A program made the translations under genes and the position numbers. A stretch of DNA of 37,598 nucleotides from Candidatus Tenebribacter burtonii. GTDB taxonomy: Bacteria > Cloacimonadota > Cloacimonadia > Cloacimonadales > TCS61. Each line of letters starts with the position of its first letter. Position 1 is the stretch's first letter. The notes below the pieces were generated by a model. That model was given only the letters and a program-made list of their open reading frames with translations, was not told the DNA's origin and made no database searches. Positions 23,541-32,364 of the stretch are shown one piece after another. The stretch spans positions 1 to 37,598 of the forward strand of contig JAVCCF010000116.1 in the NCBI GenBank assembly GCA_030765625.1, given 5' to 3'.

Positions 23541-24596
23541 TTGACTGTTAAAGAATTATTACAATTCACATCTGATGCAGGGGCTTCAGATCTTCATATT
23601 AGTTCTGGTTCAGTGCCAATGGTACGCGTTATAGGGAAAATGAAAAAATTAAATTTACCAATATATAATGAAGAGGAAGTAAAAGAGTTAATATATAGCA
23701 CAATGAACGATTCTCAAATCACCATTTTAAAGAAAAAATTAGAAATTGACTTTTCTACTAAACTTGATGATGATACACGTTTCCGTGTGAATGCTTTCCA
23801 TCAATTAAATGGTTTGGGAGTTGCTTTTCGTGTGATTCCCAATGAAATAAAAGATTTTCAAGATCTACATTTACCGGAAATTCTCAGTCGTTTATCTATG
23901 AAAGATAGAGGTTTGATTCTTGTAACCGGCCCCACAGGAAGTGGTAAATCTACAACTTTGGCTACAATGGTAGATTATGTTAATGATCATAGACATTGCC
24001 ACATAATTACAATTGAAGATCCGATAGAATTTGTACATTCCAGTAAAAATTCACTTATTAATCAACGAGAAGTTGGTCACGATACTTGGGGTTTTGACGT
24101 AGCTCTTCGTAGTGCTTTGCGTGAAGACCCGGATGTTATTCTGGTAGGTGAGATGCGAGACCTTGAAACTGTTTCTTTGGCTCTTACTGCTGCAGAAACC
24201 GGACATCTTGTTTTTGCTACACTTCACACAAGTAGTGCTACAAAATCGATCGATAGAATTATCGATATGTTTCCAAAAGAGCAACAGGCTCAAGTACGTT
24301 CTATGCTGGCAGAATCATTGCAAGCAGTTATAGCGCAAACACTGTTGCCAATGAAAGATGAAAGTGATAGAATTCCAGCATTAGAAATAATGATAGCAAA
24401 TTCTGCTGTAAAAAATCTAATTCGTGAAGAAAAAACTTATCAGATACCATCTGTAATTCAATCTGGAAATAAAGAAGGTATGCAATCGAAAGATCAATCA
24501 TTATACAATCATGTGATGAATGGTTATCTTGATAGAAAAGTAGCAAAAGAATTTGCTGATAATCCAAAAATGTTTGCGACTGGTACAGGTTATTAA
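23541..24596 (+). CDS. pilT: PilT retraction ATPase
   Basis: A 351-aa hexameric cytoplasmic ATPase that disassembles pili for twitching. Opening ELLQFTSDAGASDLHISSGS is typical PilT. Walker A GPTGSGKST lies at 130-138, the Asp box TIEDPIEFVH follows, Walker B is LREDPDVILVGEMRD and the His box TAAETGHLVFATLHTSSA. The start is TTG at 23541, supported by GGAGGT 7 bases upstream and by the family N-terminus. It lacks the CxxC pairs seen in PilB-type ATPases. The position between the pilin and the minor prepilins is unusual, since pilT often lies elsewhere; here it may share the pilin's transcription. Confidence 0.95.
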   Translation: MTVKELLQFTSDAGASDLHISSGSVPMVRVIGKMKKLNLPIYNEEEVKELIYSTMNDSQITILKKKLEIDFSTKLDDDTRFRVNAFHQLNGLGVAFRVIPNEIKDFQDLHLPEILSRLSMKDRGLILVTGPTGSGKSTTLATMVDYVNDHRHCHIITIEDPIEFVHSSKNSLINQREVGHDTWGFDVALRSALREDPDVILVGEMRDLETVSLALTAAETGHLVFATLHTSSATKSIDRIIDMFPKEQQAQVRSMLAESLQAVIAQTLLPMKDESDRIPALEIMIANSAVKNLIREEKTYQIPSVIQSGNKEGMQSKDQSLYNHVMNGYLDRKVAKEFADNPKMFATGTGY

Positions 24597-24598
24597 AA

Positions 24599-25093
24599 AT
24601 GTTTTTTTTAAAATCTTTGAAGTCAGAAAGTGGTATGGGCATTATTCAAGTTTTAGCTGCTCTGTTAATAGTAACGGCATCTATTGCGGGGCTTTTTACA
24701 AGTACATATTATGTTCGATACAAAGCAGACGCTCATTATCATTATCGAGTAGCTTTGCTAAAAGCAACCCAGAAACTTGAAGAAATCAAATGGTATAATA
24801 TGTACAACCAGCATTCTGTAGCCATCGAAGGTAATGAAACAATTAATACGGGTGAGTTTATAATTGATGATTTGAGTGGTGAACCGGTAATAGGTTTTAT
24901 GACAAAAAGTAAGCAATCCTTCCGCGATCTTGCTGTAGCAAATTATATAGCTTACGATATGGTTACAATAAAAGTAACCTGGCGGAATGGCCCAGAAAGA
25001 TATTTTTATAGAATCATCAATGTCCCACAGGAACTTGAATTAAGAGAAGACTATTTCTACAGAACTGATCAAGTTGTAGGAGCGTCAGAATGA
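24599..25093 (+). CDS. Minor prepilin (PilV/GspI-like) with glutamine at +5
   Basis: A 164-aa protein with a prepilin-like N-terminus: SESG (Gly12), then MGIIQVLAALLIVTASIAGLF. The cleavage site is recognisable, but position +5 is Gln17 instead of the conserved glutamate. Early residues of the mature region (ALLKATQKLEEIKWY) are typical of PilV/GspI-type minor pilins, which help start pilus assembly at the tip. The start at 24599 is 2 bases after pilT and has only a weak ribosome-binding site, so it may rely on translational coupling. It overlaps the next gene by 4 bases. Confidence 0.75.
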   Translation: MFFLKSLKSESGMGIIQVLAALLIVTASIAGLFTSTYYVRYKADAHYHYRVALLKATQKLEEIKWYNMYNQHSVAIEGNETINTGEFIIDDLSGEPVIGFMTKSKQSFRDLAVANYIAYDMVTIKVTWRNGPERYFYRIINVPQELELREDYFYRTDQVVGASE

Positions 25094-25755
25094 AAAATAT
25101 TTTAAAATCAAATAAAGGTATATCGTTAGTAGAGATTATTGTTACTCTACCTCTGGCCGCACTGATTTTTGTAGGAGTATCTTTATCTTTGATGCATTTT
25201 ATTAGTACATACCAGGAGACAAAACTTTATACTCAGTTACAAGAAGATCTTTTCACTGCTGTAGAAACTATGAGGCAGGGATATGCAATCGATGAGTTTA
25301 CAAAAAATCAAGCTTTGATAGGTCTTTGTGCTGCAAATTCTGTGGAGTTAAACATCGCTAATAATGAGATAACGGTAAGCCCAGCATTAGCTGAAGATGA
25401 TACGAATATTTCAAATTATTGGAGTAAATTCTCCTGCGATGACGAAGGTCAATTATGGGTATTATCCAGCCATGGGTTAAGTAAAACATTCAAACGACCA
25501 ATTAAAATATTTCCTTCCACACCAACTAATTTGATTGGAAATCAACCACAATTTAGAATTTTGAATAAAAATTCTATTTGGGAAGTTCAAAAAAGAGATG
25601 GAAATGGAAGACCTGTTTTGATGAGAATAACTTTAGAAGCTCAAGTTCGATTCAGAGCAAAACAGATAAGACAAACTCAAGAAGATGATTTACGGCAAAA
25701 TACTAAAACAATTAAATATGAAACATCTGTTTTCATTGGAAATTCTCAGACTTAA
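25090..25755 (+). CDS. Minor prepilin (PilW/GspJ-like)
   Basis: A 221-aa prepilin with leader MKNILKSNKG, cleavage after Gly10 and mature start ISLVE with Glu at +5, followed by a hydrophobic helix (IIVTLPLAALIFVGVSLSLM). Length and gene order match PilW/GspJ-type minor subunits, which stack under the pilus tip. It is coupled to the previous gene by ATGA overlap. The specific PilW or GspJ identity is by position and length only. Confidence 0.8.
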   Translation: MKNILKSNKGISLVEIIVTLPLAALIFVGVSLSLMHFISTYQETKLYTQLQEDLFTAVETMRQGYAIDEFTKNQALIGLCAANSVELNIANNEITVSPALAEDDTNISNYWSKFSCDDEGQLWVLSSHGLSKTFKRPIKIFPSTPTNLIGNQPQFRILNKNSIWEVQKRDGNGRPVLMRITLEAQVRFRAKQIRQTQEDDLRQNTKTIKYETSVFIGNSQT

Positions 25756-25768
25756 AGAGGATATCGAT

Positions 25769-28123
25769 ATGTTTATAAATATAATGAAAAATGAAAAAGG
25801 CGGCATTTTTGTTATCGCCGCAGCAGTTGTAGTAACTATTGTTACCTTTGTATCTTCTGCCACTTTAATGAATATGGTAAATACAGATCAACTCAACACT
25901 CAATATCAACATGATAAAATTCAAGAAGAATTATTACTTAGAACAGAATTGACCAGAACATCGCTGGCTATTGAGCAAAATAGGTATATCCCTTTACCTG
26001 ATAGAGTTGTGAAAATATTTACACCTACACGCAGAACAACTTATACTATAGATAATCACAAAGTCCGTGCAAGAACCGGATATTCCGTTCAGTCTTTGAT
26101 AAAAGCAGAAAGAGAAGGAAAATCGGGCAGAAAAGTTTTATCTCCTATCAAGAGAATGACAGAAAGATATTTAAACCCCAAAAGTTTAGCTGAATATCAA
26201 TACATTACTCAAACAGAAGCATCAGAAAATGAAGATGGTGGTTTTGCTGCATCATTAGTTAAATTCTATAATCAAGACGAATTATATGGACCACTACACT
26301 CAAACAGTGATATTTATCTACAGAATAATAGCTGGCCAGTTTTTTATTCGTTGGTTACAACTACTGGTCATTTCAAAGTTGTTACTAGTCAAGGAGCTTA
26401 TGTAGGTCTTGCAACACAAGTTGCTCCCATGAACGACATATTTTTAGGAGGATGGGAAGAAGAAGTACCTGAAGTTATTTTTGAACCTAATGCTGAAGAA
26501 ATTAGACAAAATGGTATTGAATTAGGAAATGATGATACAGATATTGTTTATGTCAATCTTGGGACCGGTAGTTTTGAATTGAAATATGGTGAGATTAATG
26601 ATATCGAAACAGTTGAATTAGATGTTTTTAGCTGGTTCCCAAGCGATATTAAGCAGGTAGAAGAAGTTATAGCTATTGGTGGGAACTGGTATGAAGATGC
26701 AGATTACATCTTTACAAATGTTATAACAAAAAAAGAAACGCTTTGGACAAATATTAACTCTTTTCCTATAAACAACAATTCATTTTGGATACCAAATGGA
26801 GAACTTTGGATCAAAGGTGAAGTCTCAGGTTCTACAACTTTTGGTTGTGCAGACACAGTTTTCATTGTTGGTGACATTACATATGCAGGAACTTCCCCTG
26901 GTTCATGGCCTGATGGCTTTAGTGGTATTGACCCTGGAACCGGAGAACCGCTATATACCGGTCCTGTAAATCATAATGACTATTTCGGGCTGGTTTCAGA
27001 GCAAAAAATATTGATTAGATACAAACATAGAGAACCGATTAATGGAAGTAATATAATTATTGATGATAACTGTAATAGCATATATTTATATGGAGCTTAT
27101 GCTGCTATTGCAGAAGGTGATATAGTGCTGCATGGAGATATGGCTTGTCACTATGATGGTATCTTCACGTTTCAATATCAACATCCTCATGGTTCCACCC
27201 CAAACTTCATAGCTCCGAGTCCCTATATTACTCGAGAATTTACGATAGAGCTTTATGATAGTGGTGGAAACGGTTGGGATGATGCGACTATAGATGTAAT
27301 TGTAAATGGAAATCTTATCTTGGATGATATATATTGTACAGGTAGTCAGAGCACTTTTGAATTTGATGTTGATAATGGTGATTTGATAGAAACTCAATAT
27401 ACAAATGGTGGAAGTGATGATGAAAATTCTTACACAATTTTTGATCATGAAGGAAATGTAATATTTTCAGATGGACCTCCACCCATTCCAGGTTATGTAT
27501 CTCCAATGATATTGCTTGAGCCAACAAATATGGAGTCGCTTTATACTTTTGTAGATTTACAAAAATATATTTTTCCGATAAATAATTATATACCAAATGC
27601 AGGATTTAATCTACATGGAGCAAATCCGATAAATGGAAATCCTTGTGGTTACCCCATAGAGTCGTGGATTAATAATACTCTTATTGACCCGAACGGATAT
27701 ATATTATCATATCCCAATTCCGGTGGTAATTATGTATATCCCTATGGAACAGATTATCCATGGTACAACCCTGTTTGGCCAGAACCGTCAACAGATCAGG
27801 TTAACCAATATGAACGGGGAGCAATACATTTGTATGGGGCTGTAGCACAAAGAAGACGTGGTTTTGTGCATCGTTCAGGAGGTGATCCTTATAACCATCC
27901 ATATGGTAATTCAAATCCAAGTCCATGGGAAATGGAAGATTATCATTATGACGGGAATCATCCTTCAACTGGATATGATAAAGACTATTATTATGATAGG
28001 CGTTTTTTAGAAGTAACACCCCCGGATTTTCCACAGATTCATGAAAATTGGGGTCAATATAACTTAGCTGGTTTCGTCCAAAAATCATGGTTTTTCAAAT
28101 CACCTGGTGATTGGGGATTTTAA
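25769..28123 (+). CDS. Large pilus-associated protein with N-terminal membrane helix (PilX-like) and inserted surface domain
   Basis: A 784-aa protein with an N-terminal helix (residues 12-34, GIFVIAAAVVVTIVTFVSSATLM) after a KNEKGG leader, resembling the PilX/GspK slot of pilus operons, but lacking Glu+5. ELYGPLHSNSDIYLQNN (about 172-188) and the C-terminal block GAIHLYGAVAQRRRGFVHRSG ... GYDKDYYYDRRFL (about 683-750) look like a conserved family found beside pilus genes. Between them, at about 488-568, sits a separate domain with IELYDSGGNGWDDATIDVIVNG and ENSYTIFDHEGNVIF, of the 'DSxGDGWNG' type found in many secreted proteins. I chose ATG 25769, preceded by AAGAGG; the upstream in-frame start overlaps the previous gene. 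It probably replaces PilX/PilY1 as tip subunit or adhesin, but this is inference. Confidence 0.65.
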   Translation: MFINIMKNEKGGIFVIAAAVVVTIVTFVSSATLMNMVNTDQLNTQYQHDKIQEELLLRTELTRTSLAIEQNRYIPLPDRVVKIFTPTRRTTYTIDNHKVRARTGYSVQSLIKAEREGKSGRKVLSPIKRMTERYLNPKSLAEYQYITQTEASENEDGGFAASLVKFYNQDELYGPLHSNSDIYLQNNSWPVFYSLVTTTGHFKVVTSQGAYVGLATQVAPMNDIFLGGWEEEVPEVIFEPNAEEIRQNGIELGNDDTDIVYVNLGTGSFELKYGEINDIETVELDVFSWFPSDIKQVEEVIAIGGNWYEDADYIFTNVITKKETLWTNINSFPINNNSFWIPNGELWIKGEVSGSTTFGCADTVFIVGDITYAGTSPGSWPDGFSGIDPGTGEPLYTGPVNHNDYFGLVSEQKILIRYKHREPINGSNIIIDDNCNSIYLYGAYAAIAEGDIVLHGDMACHYDGIFTFQYQHPHGSTPNFIAPSPYITREFTIELYDSGGNGWDDATIDVIVNGNLILDDIYCTGSQSTFEFDVDNGDLIETQYTNGGSDDENSYTIFDHEGNVIFSDGPPPIPGYVSPMILLEPTNMESLYTFVDLQKYIFPINNYIPNAGFNLHGANPINGNPCGYPIESWINNTLIDPNGYILSYPNSGGNYVYPYGTDYPWYNPVWPEPSTDQVNQYERGAIHLYGAVAQRRRGFVHRSGGDPYNHPYGNSNPSPWEMEDYHYDGNHPSTGYDKDYYYDRRFLEVTPPDFPQIHENWGQYNLAGFVQKSWFFKSPGDWGF

Positions 28124-28155
28124 GAAGAAATAGAAATAATAAATGGTGAGGTAAT

Positions 28156-29226
28156 ATGGCTAAAAAGAAAAAAGTGAAATTTAAAGAATCGGTAGGTTTG
28201 GATATCGGTGAACACAGCATAAAGATGGTTCATCTTAAGAAGCTGCATCAAGGGTTTGCTCTTCTTAATTGTGAATCCCGTTCTACCATTGCTGAAGGTG
28301 TTGAACCGGTACGTTCCGATCTTTCACCAGATCGTTTTGCACCTGTACTATCGAGCATGTTAAAAACAATGAAAATCAAACCGAGACAGATCAAACGTCT
28401 CGTCTCGTCAATTGGTGGAGAGAACACGAGCATTAAGCAAATAAAGACTATATTTCTTCCGGATGATGAGCTTGAATCGGCTCTATTTTTTGAGGCAAAA
28501 AAACATCTACCGATAAGCGGTTCAGAAATGATGTTGGACTATCAAGTTCGCAGGGTGGAAGAGAAATCAAATAATATGCACATTCTGTTAGCTTCTGCAA
28601 CTAGAGAACTTGTGAATAATCATACAAATATTCTCACATCAGCTGGTATTATCCCTGGAATAATAGACTTAGAAGCTTTAGGTATAGCCAATAGCTTTGC
28701 ACTTAATAATCCTGTTGATGATGGAGTATATGTGCTTTTGGATATTGGCGCTTTTCAAACTAACATGGTAGTTTTTGGTCCTGATTCGAAATTCTTTGCT
28801 CGTAATATTGATTGGGGTGGCTTCAATTTTACAAAAGATATAATGAAAGCAAAGAATATAGATTATCCCGAAGCTGAAGAATATAAATTTGAGAATGGAT
28901 TGAAAAAAAATGATAATGTATCAAATAAAGATTCTCTTATTGCACTGGATATTACAGAGAAAACAACAGCAGAGCTTATGGTTCAAGAAATCAAGAGATC
29001 TTTACGTTTTTATGTGAAAGAAGCTGGAACTAGTGATTTCAGAAAAGTCCTTCTGTCTGGCGGGGGTGCAAAACTTATTGGATTGGTAGAATACCTGAAT
29101 GAAAATTTAAATATTCCTACAGAAGTATTTAATCCGTTTACGAGTATAGAAAAACCTGCAAAATATTCAGATGAAACAGATCCGGAATTTGCTTTAGCTA
29201 TCGGCTTGGCATTAAGACCGGAATAG
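28156..29226 (+). CDS. pilM: PilM, actin-like ATPase of the pilus assembly platform
   Basis: A 356-aa cytoplasmic actin-fold protein. The phosphate-1 loop (VGLDIGEHSIKMVHL, residues 13-27), phosphate-2 loop (YVLLDIGAFQTNMVVF) and adenosine motif (VLLSGGGAKLIGLVEYL) are all visible. PilM binds the N-terminal tail of PilN and links the motors to the periplasmic PilNOP frame. It has the same neighbours as in most type IV pilus clusters (M-N-O-P-Q). The start is supported by GAGGTAAT upstream and a basic KKKKVKFK start; it ends with TAG. Confidence 0.93.
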   Translation: MAKKKKVKFKESVGLDIGEHSIKMVHLKKLHQGFALLNCESRSTIAEGVEPVRSDLSPDRFAPVLSSMLKTMKIKPRQIKRLVSSIGGENTSIKQIKTIFLPDDELESALFFEAKKHLPISGSEMMLDYQVRRVEEKSNNMHILLASATRELVNNHTNILTSAGIIPGIIDLEALGIANSFALNNPVDDGVYVLLDIGAFQTNMVVFGPDSKFFARNIDWGGFNFTKDIMKAKNIDYPEAEEYKFENGLKKNDNVSNKDSLIALDITEKTTAELMVQEIKRSLRFYVKEAGTSDFRKVLLSGGGAKLIGLVEYLNENLNIPTEVFNPFTSIEKPAKYSDETDPEFALAIGLALRPE

Positions 29227-29237
29227 AGGGGCAAAAT

Positions 29238-29822
29238 ATGAATGAATTATTTTTTAAGATAAACTTAAATAAGTATGGTGATTTAAAGCAGAAGGCGGAA
29301 TCTGAAAAAAGGGTATTCCAGTATACTCTTATTGGTTACATTCTTGTAATTGTGATCATGACAGGTTTTGTGATTGGTTTTAATATAGATTTGCAAACTA
29401 AGATCGATAGTAGAAGCAAATTATTAAATGAGATCAGAAATGAGATCGAAACTTATGAAATCTCTGGCGAATTTCTTACAAAACTGGATTTAGAAAGAAT
29501 GGCAATAATAAGTAGAGAGAGGATATTCTGGGCTAAGAAATTAGTTGCTTTATCTGAAAAAACTACTGATAAAATTGCCATCACAAACTTTTCTTTCAAG
29601 GGTAATAACTTGAGCTTGTATGGTATAACAAAAGTTGATAAAAATCAGAAAGAATTCGATTTGATAGATAATTTTATTACTGAACTGAAGAATAATGTTC
29701 ATATTAATACAGATTTTCCTGAGATTACGTTTGTTCTTTCTCGTCTTGATTATGAAAAAGATATAGAAATATTGCGTTTTCAGATTGATCTGATTTCAGA
29801 ATCTTCTGAAAAGGGAAGGTAA
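29238..29822 (+). CDS. pilN: PilN-like inner-membrane assembly protein
   Basis: A 194-aa bitopic protein: the N-terminal cytoplasmic segment has the conserved FFKINLNKY (the INLLP-like motif that binds PilM), a transmembrane helix at about 29-50, a coiled coil (about 52-80) and a small ferredoxin-like periplasmic domain. It heterodimerises with PilO. GGGGCAAA and the PilM stop lie just before the start; 3 bases separate it from pilO. Confidence 0.88.
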   Translation: MNELFFKINLNKYGDLKQKAESEKRVFQYTLIGYILVIVIMTGFVIGFNIDLQTKIDSRSKLLNEIRNEIETYEISGEFLTKLDLERMAIISRERIFWAKKLVALSEKTTDKIAITNFSFKGNNLSLYGITKVDKNQKEFDLIDNFITELKNNVHINTDFPEITFVLSRLDYEKDIEILRFQIDLISESSEKGR

Positions 29823-29825
29823 AAC

Positions 29826-30380
29826 ATGAGAAATAAATACTTAGCTTTGCTTTTTGTTATGATATTATCTGCAATTATCTTCTTTTATATGAGTTCTAAT
29901 ACAATAAAAGCCAAGATAGAAATAGTTGGTAGATATGATGAAGAAATAAAAAGTAAACAGGAAATACTGAATAGTGCAAAAGTGCTAAATGAACAACTTA
30001 AAGAAGTTTCTAAAGTAATTACAAATAGTATGACAACAAAACGATATTACAATGCTAGTGAAGTTAATGCTTTCGTAAAAAAAATAGCAGATCTTGCTGA
30101 TAAATATAAGATTTCTGTAAACTCAATGTCTCCAAAAGTAGTTGCATCTTCCGATAAAAATCTGGTTCAACAACAATACAGTTTTTTATTGGAATGTACT
30201 TATGTTCAATTTGGACAATTTTTGACTGATCTTGAGAGTTTTGATCAAATAATAGAAATTACCGAATTAGATGTGAAGCCAATTAAAACTGATGATATTA
30301 AAATTGAAATTGAGAACCCGGAAACACGCTACAAAGTAACAATTCAGTTATCTACATTTAAAATTATCAAGGAGGTATAA
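29826..30380 (+). CDS. pilO: PilO-like inner-membrane assembly protein
   Basis: A 184-aa bitopic protein with an N-terminal transmembrane helix (about 5-22), a coiled coil (about 30-65) and a PilO-type ferredoxin-like domain (VNAFVKKIADLADKYKI ... FGQFLTDLESFDQIIEITEL). It partners with PilN and PilP to align the platform with the secretin. The next gene begins directly after its stop, behind an AAGGAGG inside the 3' end. Confidence 0.85.
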   Translation: MRNKYLALLFVMILSAIIFFYMSSNTIKAKIEIVGRYDEEIKSKQEILNSAKVLNEQLKEVSKVITNSMTTKRYYNASEVNAFVKKIADLADKYKISVNSMSPKVVASSDKNLVQQQYSFLLECTYVQFGQFLTDLESFDQIIEITELDVKPIKTDDIKIEIENPETRYKVTIQLSTFKIIKEV

Positions 30381-30929
30381 ATGGAAGAAAAATATCTGAA
30401 AGATTTTGTCATCTCACTTGTTGTTATACTCCTGCTAGCTTTTGGAATGAAGAATGTTTCTTTATATAGAAAAGTGGAAACAATTCCTAAAGAATCGAAA
30501 TATGCTGGTTTGGTAATGGGTGAAAAACTACTATCTCAAATAAAAGAAATTGAAAGCTCCATTCAAGATAGAAAAGATTTTATTTTTACGGTAGAAAAAG
30601 ATCCACTTGAACAAAATCTAATTGTTAAAACCATGAGAGATTTGCAAACTCAATGGCGCAGGAAGATAGAAAACATGGTTCGTCTTGAATCAACCATTAT
30701 TCCTGAAAATGGAGAGAAACGAGCTGCTATTGCCTATAAAGGTTCTACAACTATTTACAAGATAGGTGATGACTTTATTAAAGGTAATATCACTGATATT
30801 GAACAAGGAACAGTAACTTATAATTATAAGGGAACAGTTGGAACAATCAATGTGAAAAAACTTCCTGAAAAACCGGTAGAAATTCAGGAAAATAATAAAA
30901 CAAAAAAAAATAGACAATATAATTGGTAA
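30381..30929 (+). CDS. pilP: PilP-like protein, membrane-anchored rather than lipidated
   Basis: A 182-aa protein with a transmembrane helix at about 10-25 and no lipobox. Residues about 72-77 (EKDPLE) resemble the RDPF motif of PilP, and the C-terminal beta domain (YKIGDDFIKGNITDIEQGTVTYNYKG, GTINVKKL) matches the PilP/GspC homology region that binds the secretin. In well-studied systems PilP is a lipoprotein, so this anchor resembles GspC more. Identity rests on these motifs and on its place between pilO and pilQ. Confidence 0.72.
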   Translation: MEEKYLKDFVISLVVILLLAFGMKNVSLYRKVETIPKESKYAGLVMGEKLLSQIKEIESSIQDRKDFIFTVEKDPLEQNLIVKTMRDLQTQWRRKIENMVRLESTIIPENGEKRAAIAYKGSTTIYKIGDDFIKGNITDIEQGTVTYNYKGTVGTINVKKLPEKPVEIQENNKTKKNRQYNW

Positions 30930-30943
30930 TTAAAGGAGAATTT

Positions 30944-32356
30944 ATGAAAAGTTTTAAGTTAAAGAATAGTTCTGGAATCACGATGCTATTTTTAATCGCA
31001 TTTTTGATAGGAACTTTCAATCTATCGGCTGATGATGGAAATTTATTGCAAAAAAAAATCACATTGGATGCTGAAGATGCTTCTATCTCAAATATTATTT
31101 CAACAATGGCTAGACTTAGTAATTGTAATATTGTATTAGCGATGGATACATCAACTAAGGACAAGGGAGAAAAAGAAGAAAGAAAAATTACGATCCACAT
31201 TCAGGATGTTCCAATTGAACAAGCTTTGGCTTTGGTTGTAAAATCAATTGGACTATCTTATCGTCTGATCGGAGAGAAAACTTTTATCGTTGGGGATAAG
31301 GCAAGAATCGAAGAAGAGATTGGTGAAAGAACTTATGTGATCAATCTGAATTATGTTGATGTTGATAAGATAACTAATGCATTAGAAATTATGCCGGGAG
31401 AAGCTGTCGCTATTGAAGGACAGAATTCCATACTAATTCGTGCAAATCCAGAAACTTTTGCCGAGATCACAAATAGAATAGCAGAGATTGATATTCCTCA
31501 AAAACAAATTGAAATTCGTGCCAGACTAATCGAGATTTCAATTTCAGAAGCTGAAAAATTTGGAATCGATTGGTCAAAGCTGAACAATCTTACAACAATT
31601 CTTGCTGAGGATCCACTAGCAGAAAATGGTGCAGGATTACCTTTTAATTATCAAGACTCTTCAGGAGAATTACCCCATGGTGAGTTATCTCCTTTCGGTG
31701 AACTTCCCGAAGATCAATATTTCCAAAGAATGGATCAATTATCTGATATTGGACATTTCAGCCGTCAACTCACTGCATTTGATATCACAATAGATTGGCT
31801 TCTGGCAAATAATGCAGCTCAACTTCTTACAGATACGCGGATTACAGCATTAAATGGCGAAGAAGCTGAAATTCTCATTGGTGAAGTTATTCCTTTTGTT
31901 GTGGTAGATAACGATAAACAAGTTCAAGTGGAAAGAGAAGAAGTTGGTATTAAATTAAAGATCAAACCTACCGTTAACAAAGATGGCCAGATTACTACTA
32001 TGATTGAACCGGAAGTAAGTTCTGTGATGGAACTTGTGGGTGGTTATGTTCCACGAACCAAAGTAAGAAAAATAATCTCGACCGTAACAGTTCCAGATGG
32101 AAGGAAAATTATAGTAGGTGGGCTACTTAGTAGTAATGTTATACACACAACTAATAAAGTTCCACTTTTATCTTCAATACCATTTCTTGGAAAATTATTC
32201 CAACATAGCGTAAAGGAATTGAAGAAAACAGATCTTATTATTGAAATCACACCAAGAGTTGTTAGTTACTCCGAGGATGTGGAATACAATATAGACGAAA
32301 ACCTTGAAAAACATTTGATCATAGAAAAAGATTCAAATGAAAATGAAAACCAATAG
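30944..32356 (+). CDS. pilQ: PilQ-type outer-membrane secretin
   Basis: A 470-aa secretin through which the pilus leaves the cell. Signal peptide to about residue 30, an STN/N0 domain (ITLDAEDASISNIISTMARLSN), a second N-domain (RTYVINLNYVDVDKITNAL ... NRIAEIDIPQKQIEI) and the secretin core with the conserved VPLLSSIPFLGKLF (about 405-419) and DLIIEITPRVV. It lacks AMIN domains and extra N1 repeats, so it is shorter than typical PilQ. ATG 30944 follows AAAGGAG; an in-frame TTG at 30923 would overlap pilP. A hydrophilic tail (ENLEKHLIIEKDSNENENQ) ends the protein. Confidence 0.93.
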   Translation: MKSFKLKNSSGITMLFLIAFLIGTFNLSADDGNLLQKKITLDAEDASISNIISTMARLSNCNIVLAMDTSTKDKGEKEERKITIHIQDVPIEQALALVVKSIGLSYRLIGEKTFIVGDKARIEEEIGERTYVINLNYVDVDKITNALEIMPGEAVAIEGQNSILIRANPETFAEITNRIAEIDIPQKQIEIRARLIEISISEAEKFGIDWSKLNNLTTILAEDPLAENGAGLPFNYQDSSGELPHGELSPFGELPEDQYFQRMDQLSDIGHFSRQLTAFDITIDWLLANNAAQLLTDTRITALNGEEAEILIGEVIPFVVVDNDKQVQVEREEVGIKLKIKPTVNKDGQITTMIEPEVSSVMELVGGYVPRTKVRKIISTVTVPDGRKIIVGGLLSSNVIHTTNKVPLLSSIPFLGKLFQHSVKELKKTDLIIEITPRVVSYSEDVEYNIDENLEKHLIIEKDSNENENQ

Positions 32357-32364
32357 GGGGGAAA

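Noticed and set aside
25685-25768. Upstream start for the large pilus protein
   Set aside because: It lies wholly inside the previous minor prepilin gene and would precede the membrane anchor with an unrelated segment.
30923-30943. Upstream TTG start for the secretin
   Set aside because: It overlaps pilP and includes the AAAGGAG ribosome-binding site of the better start at 30944.
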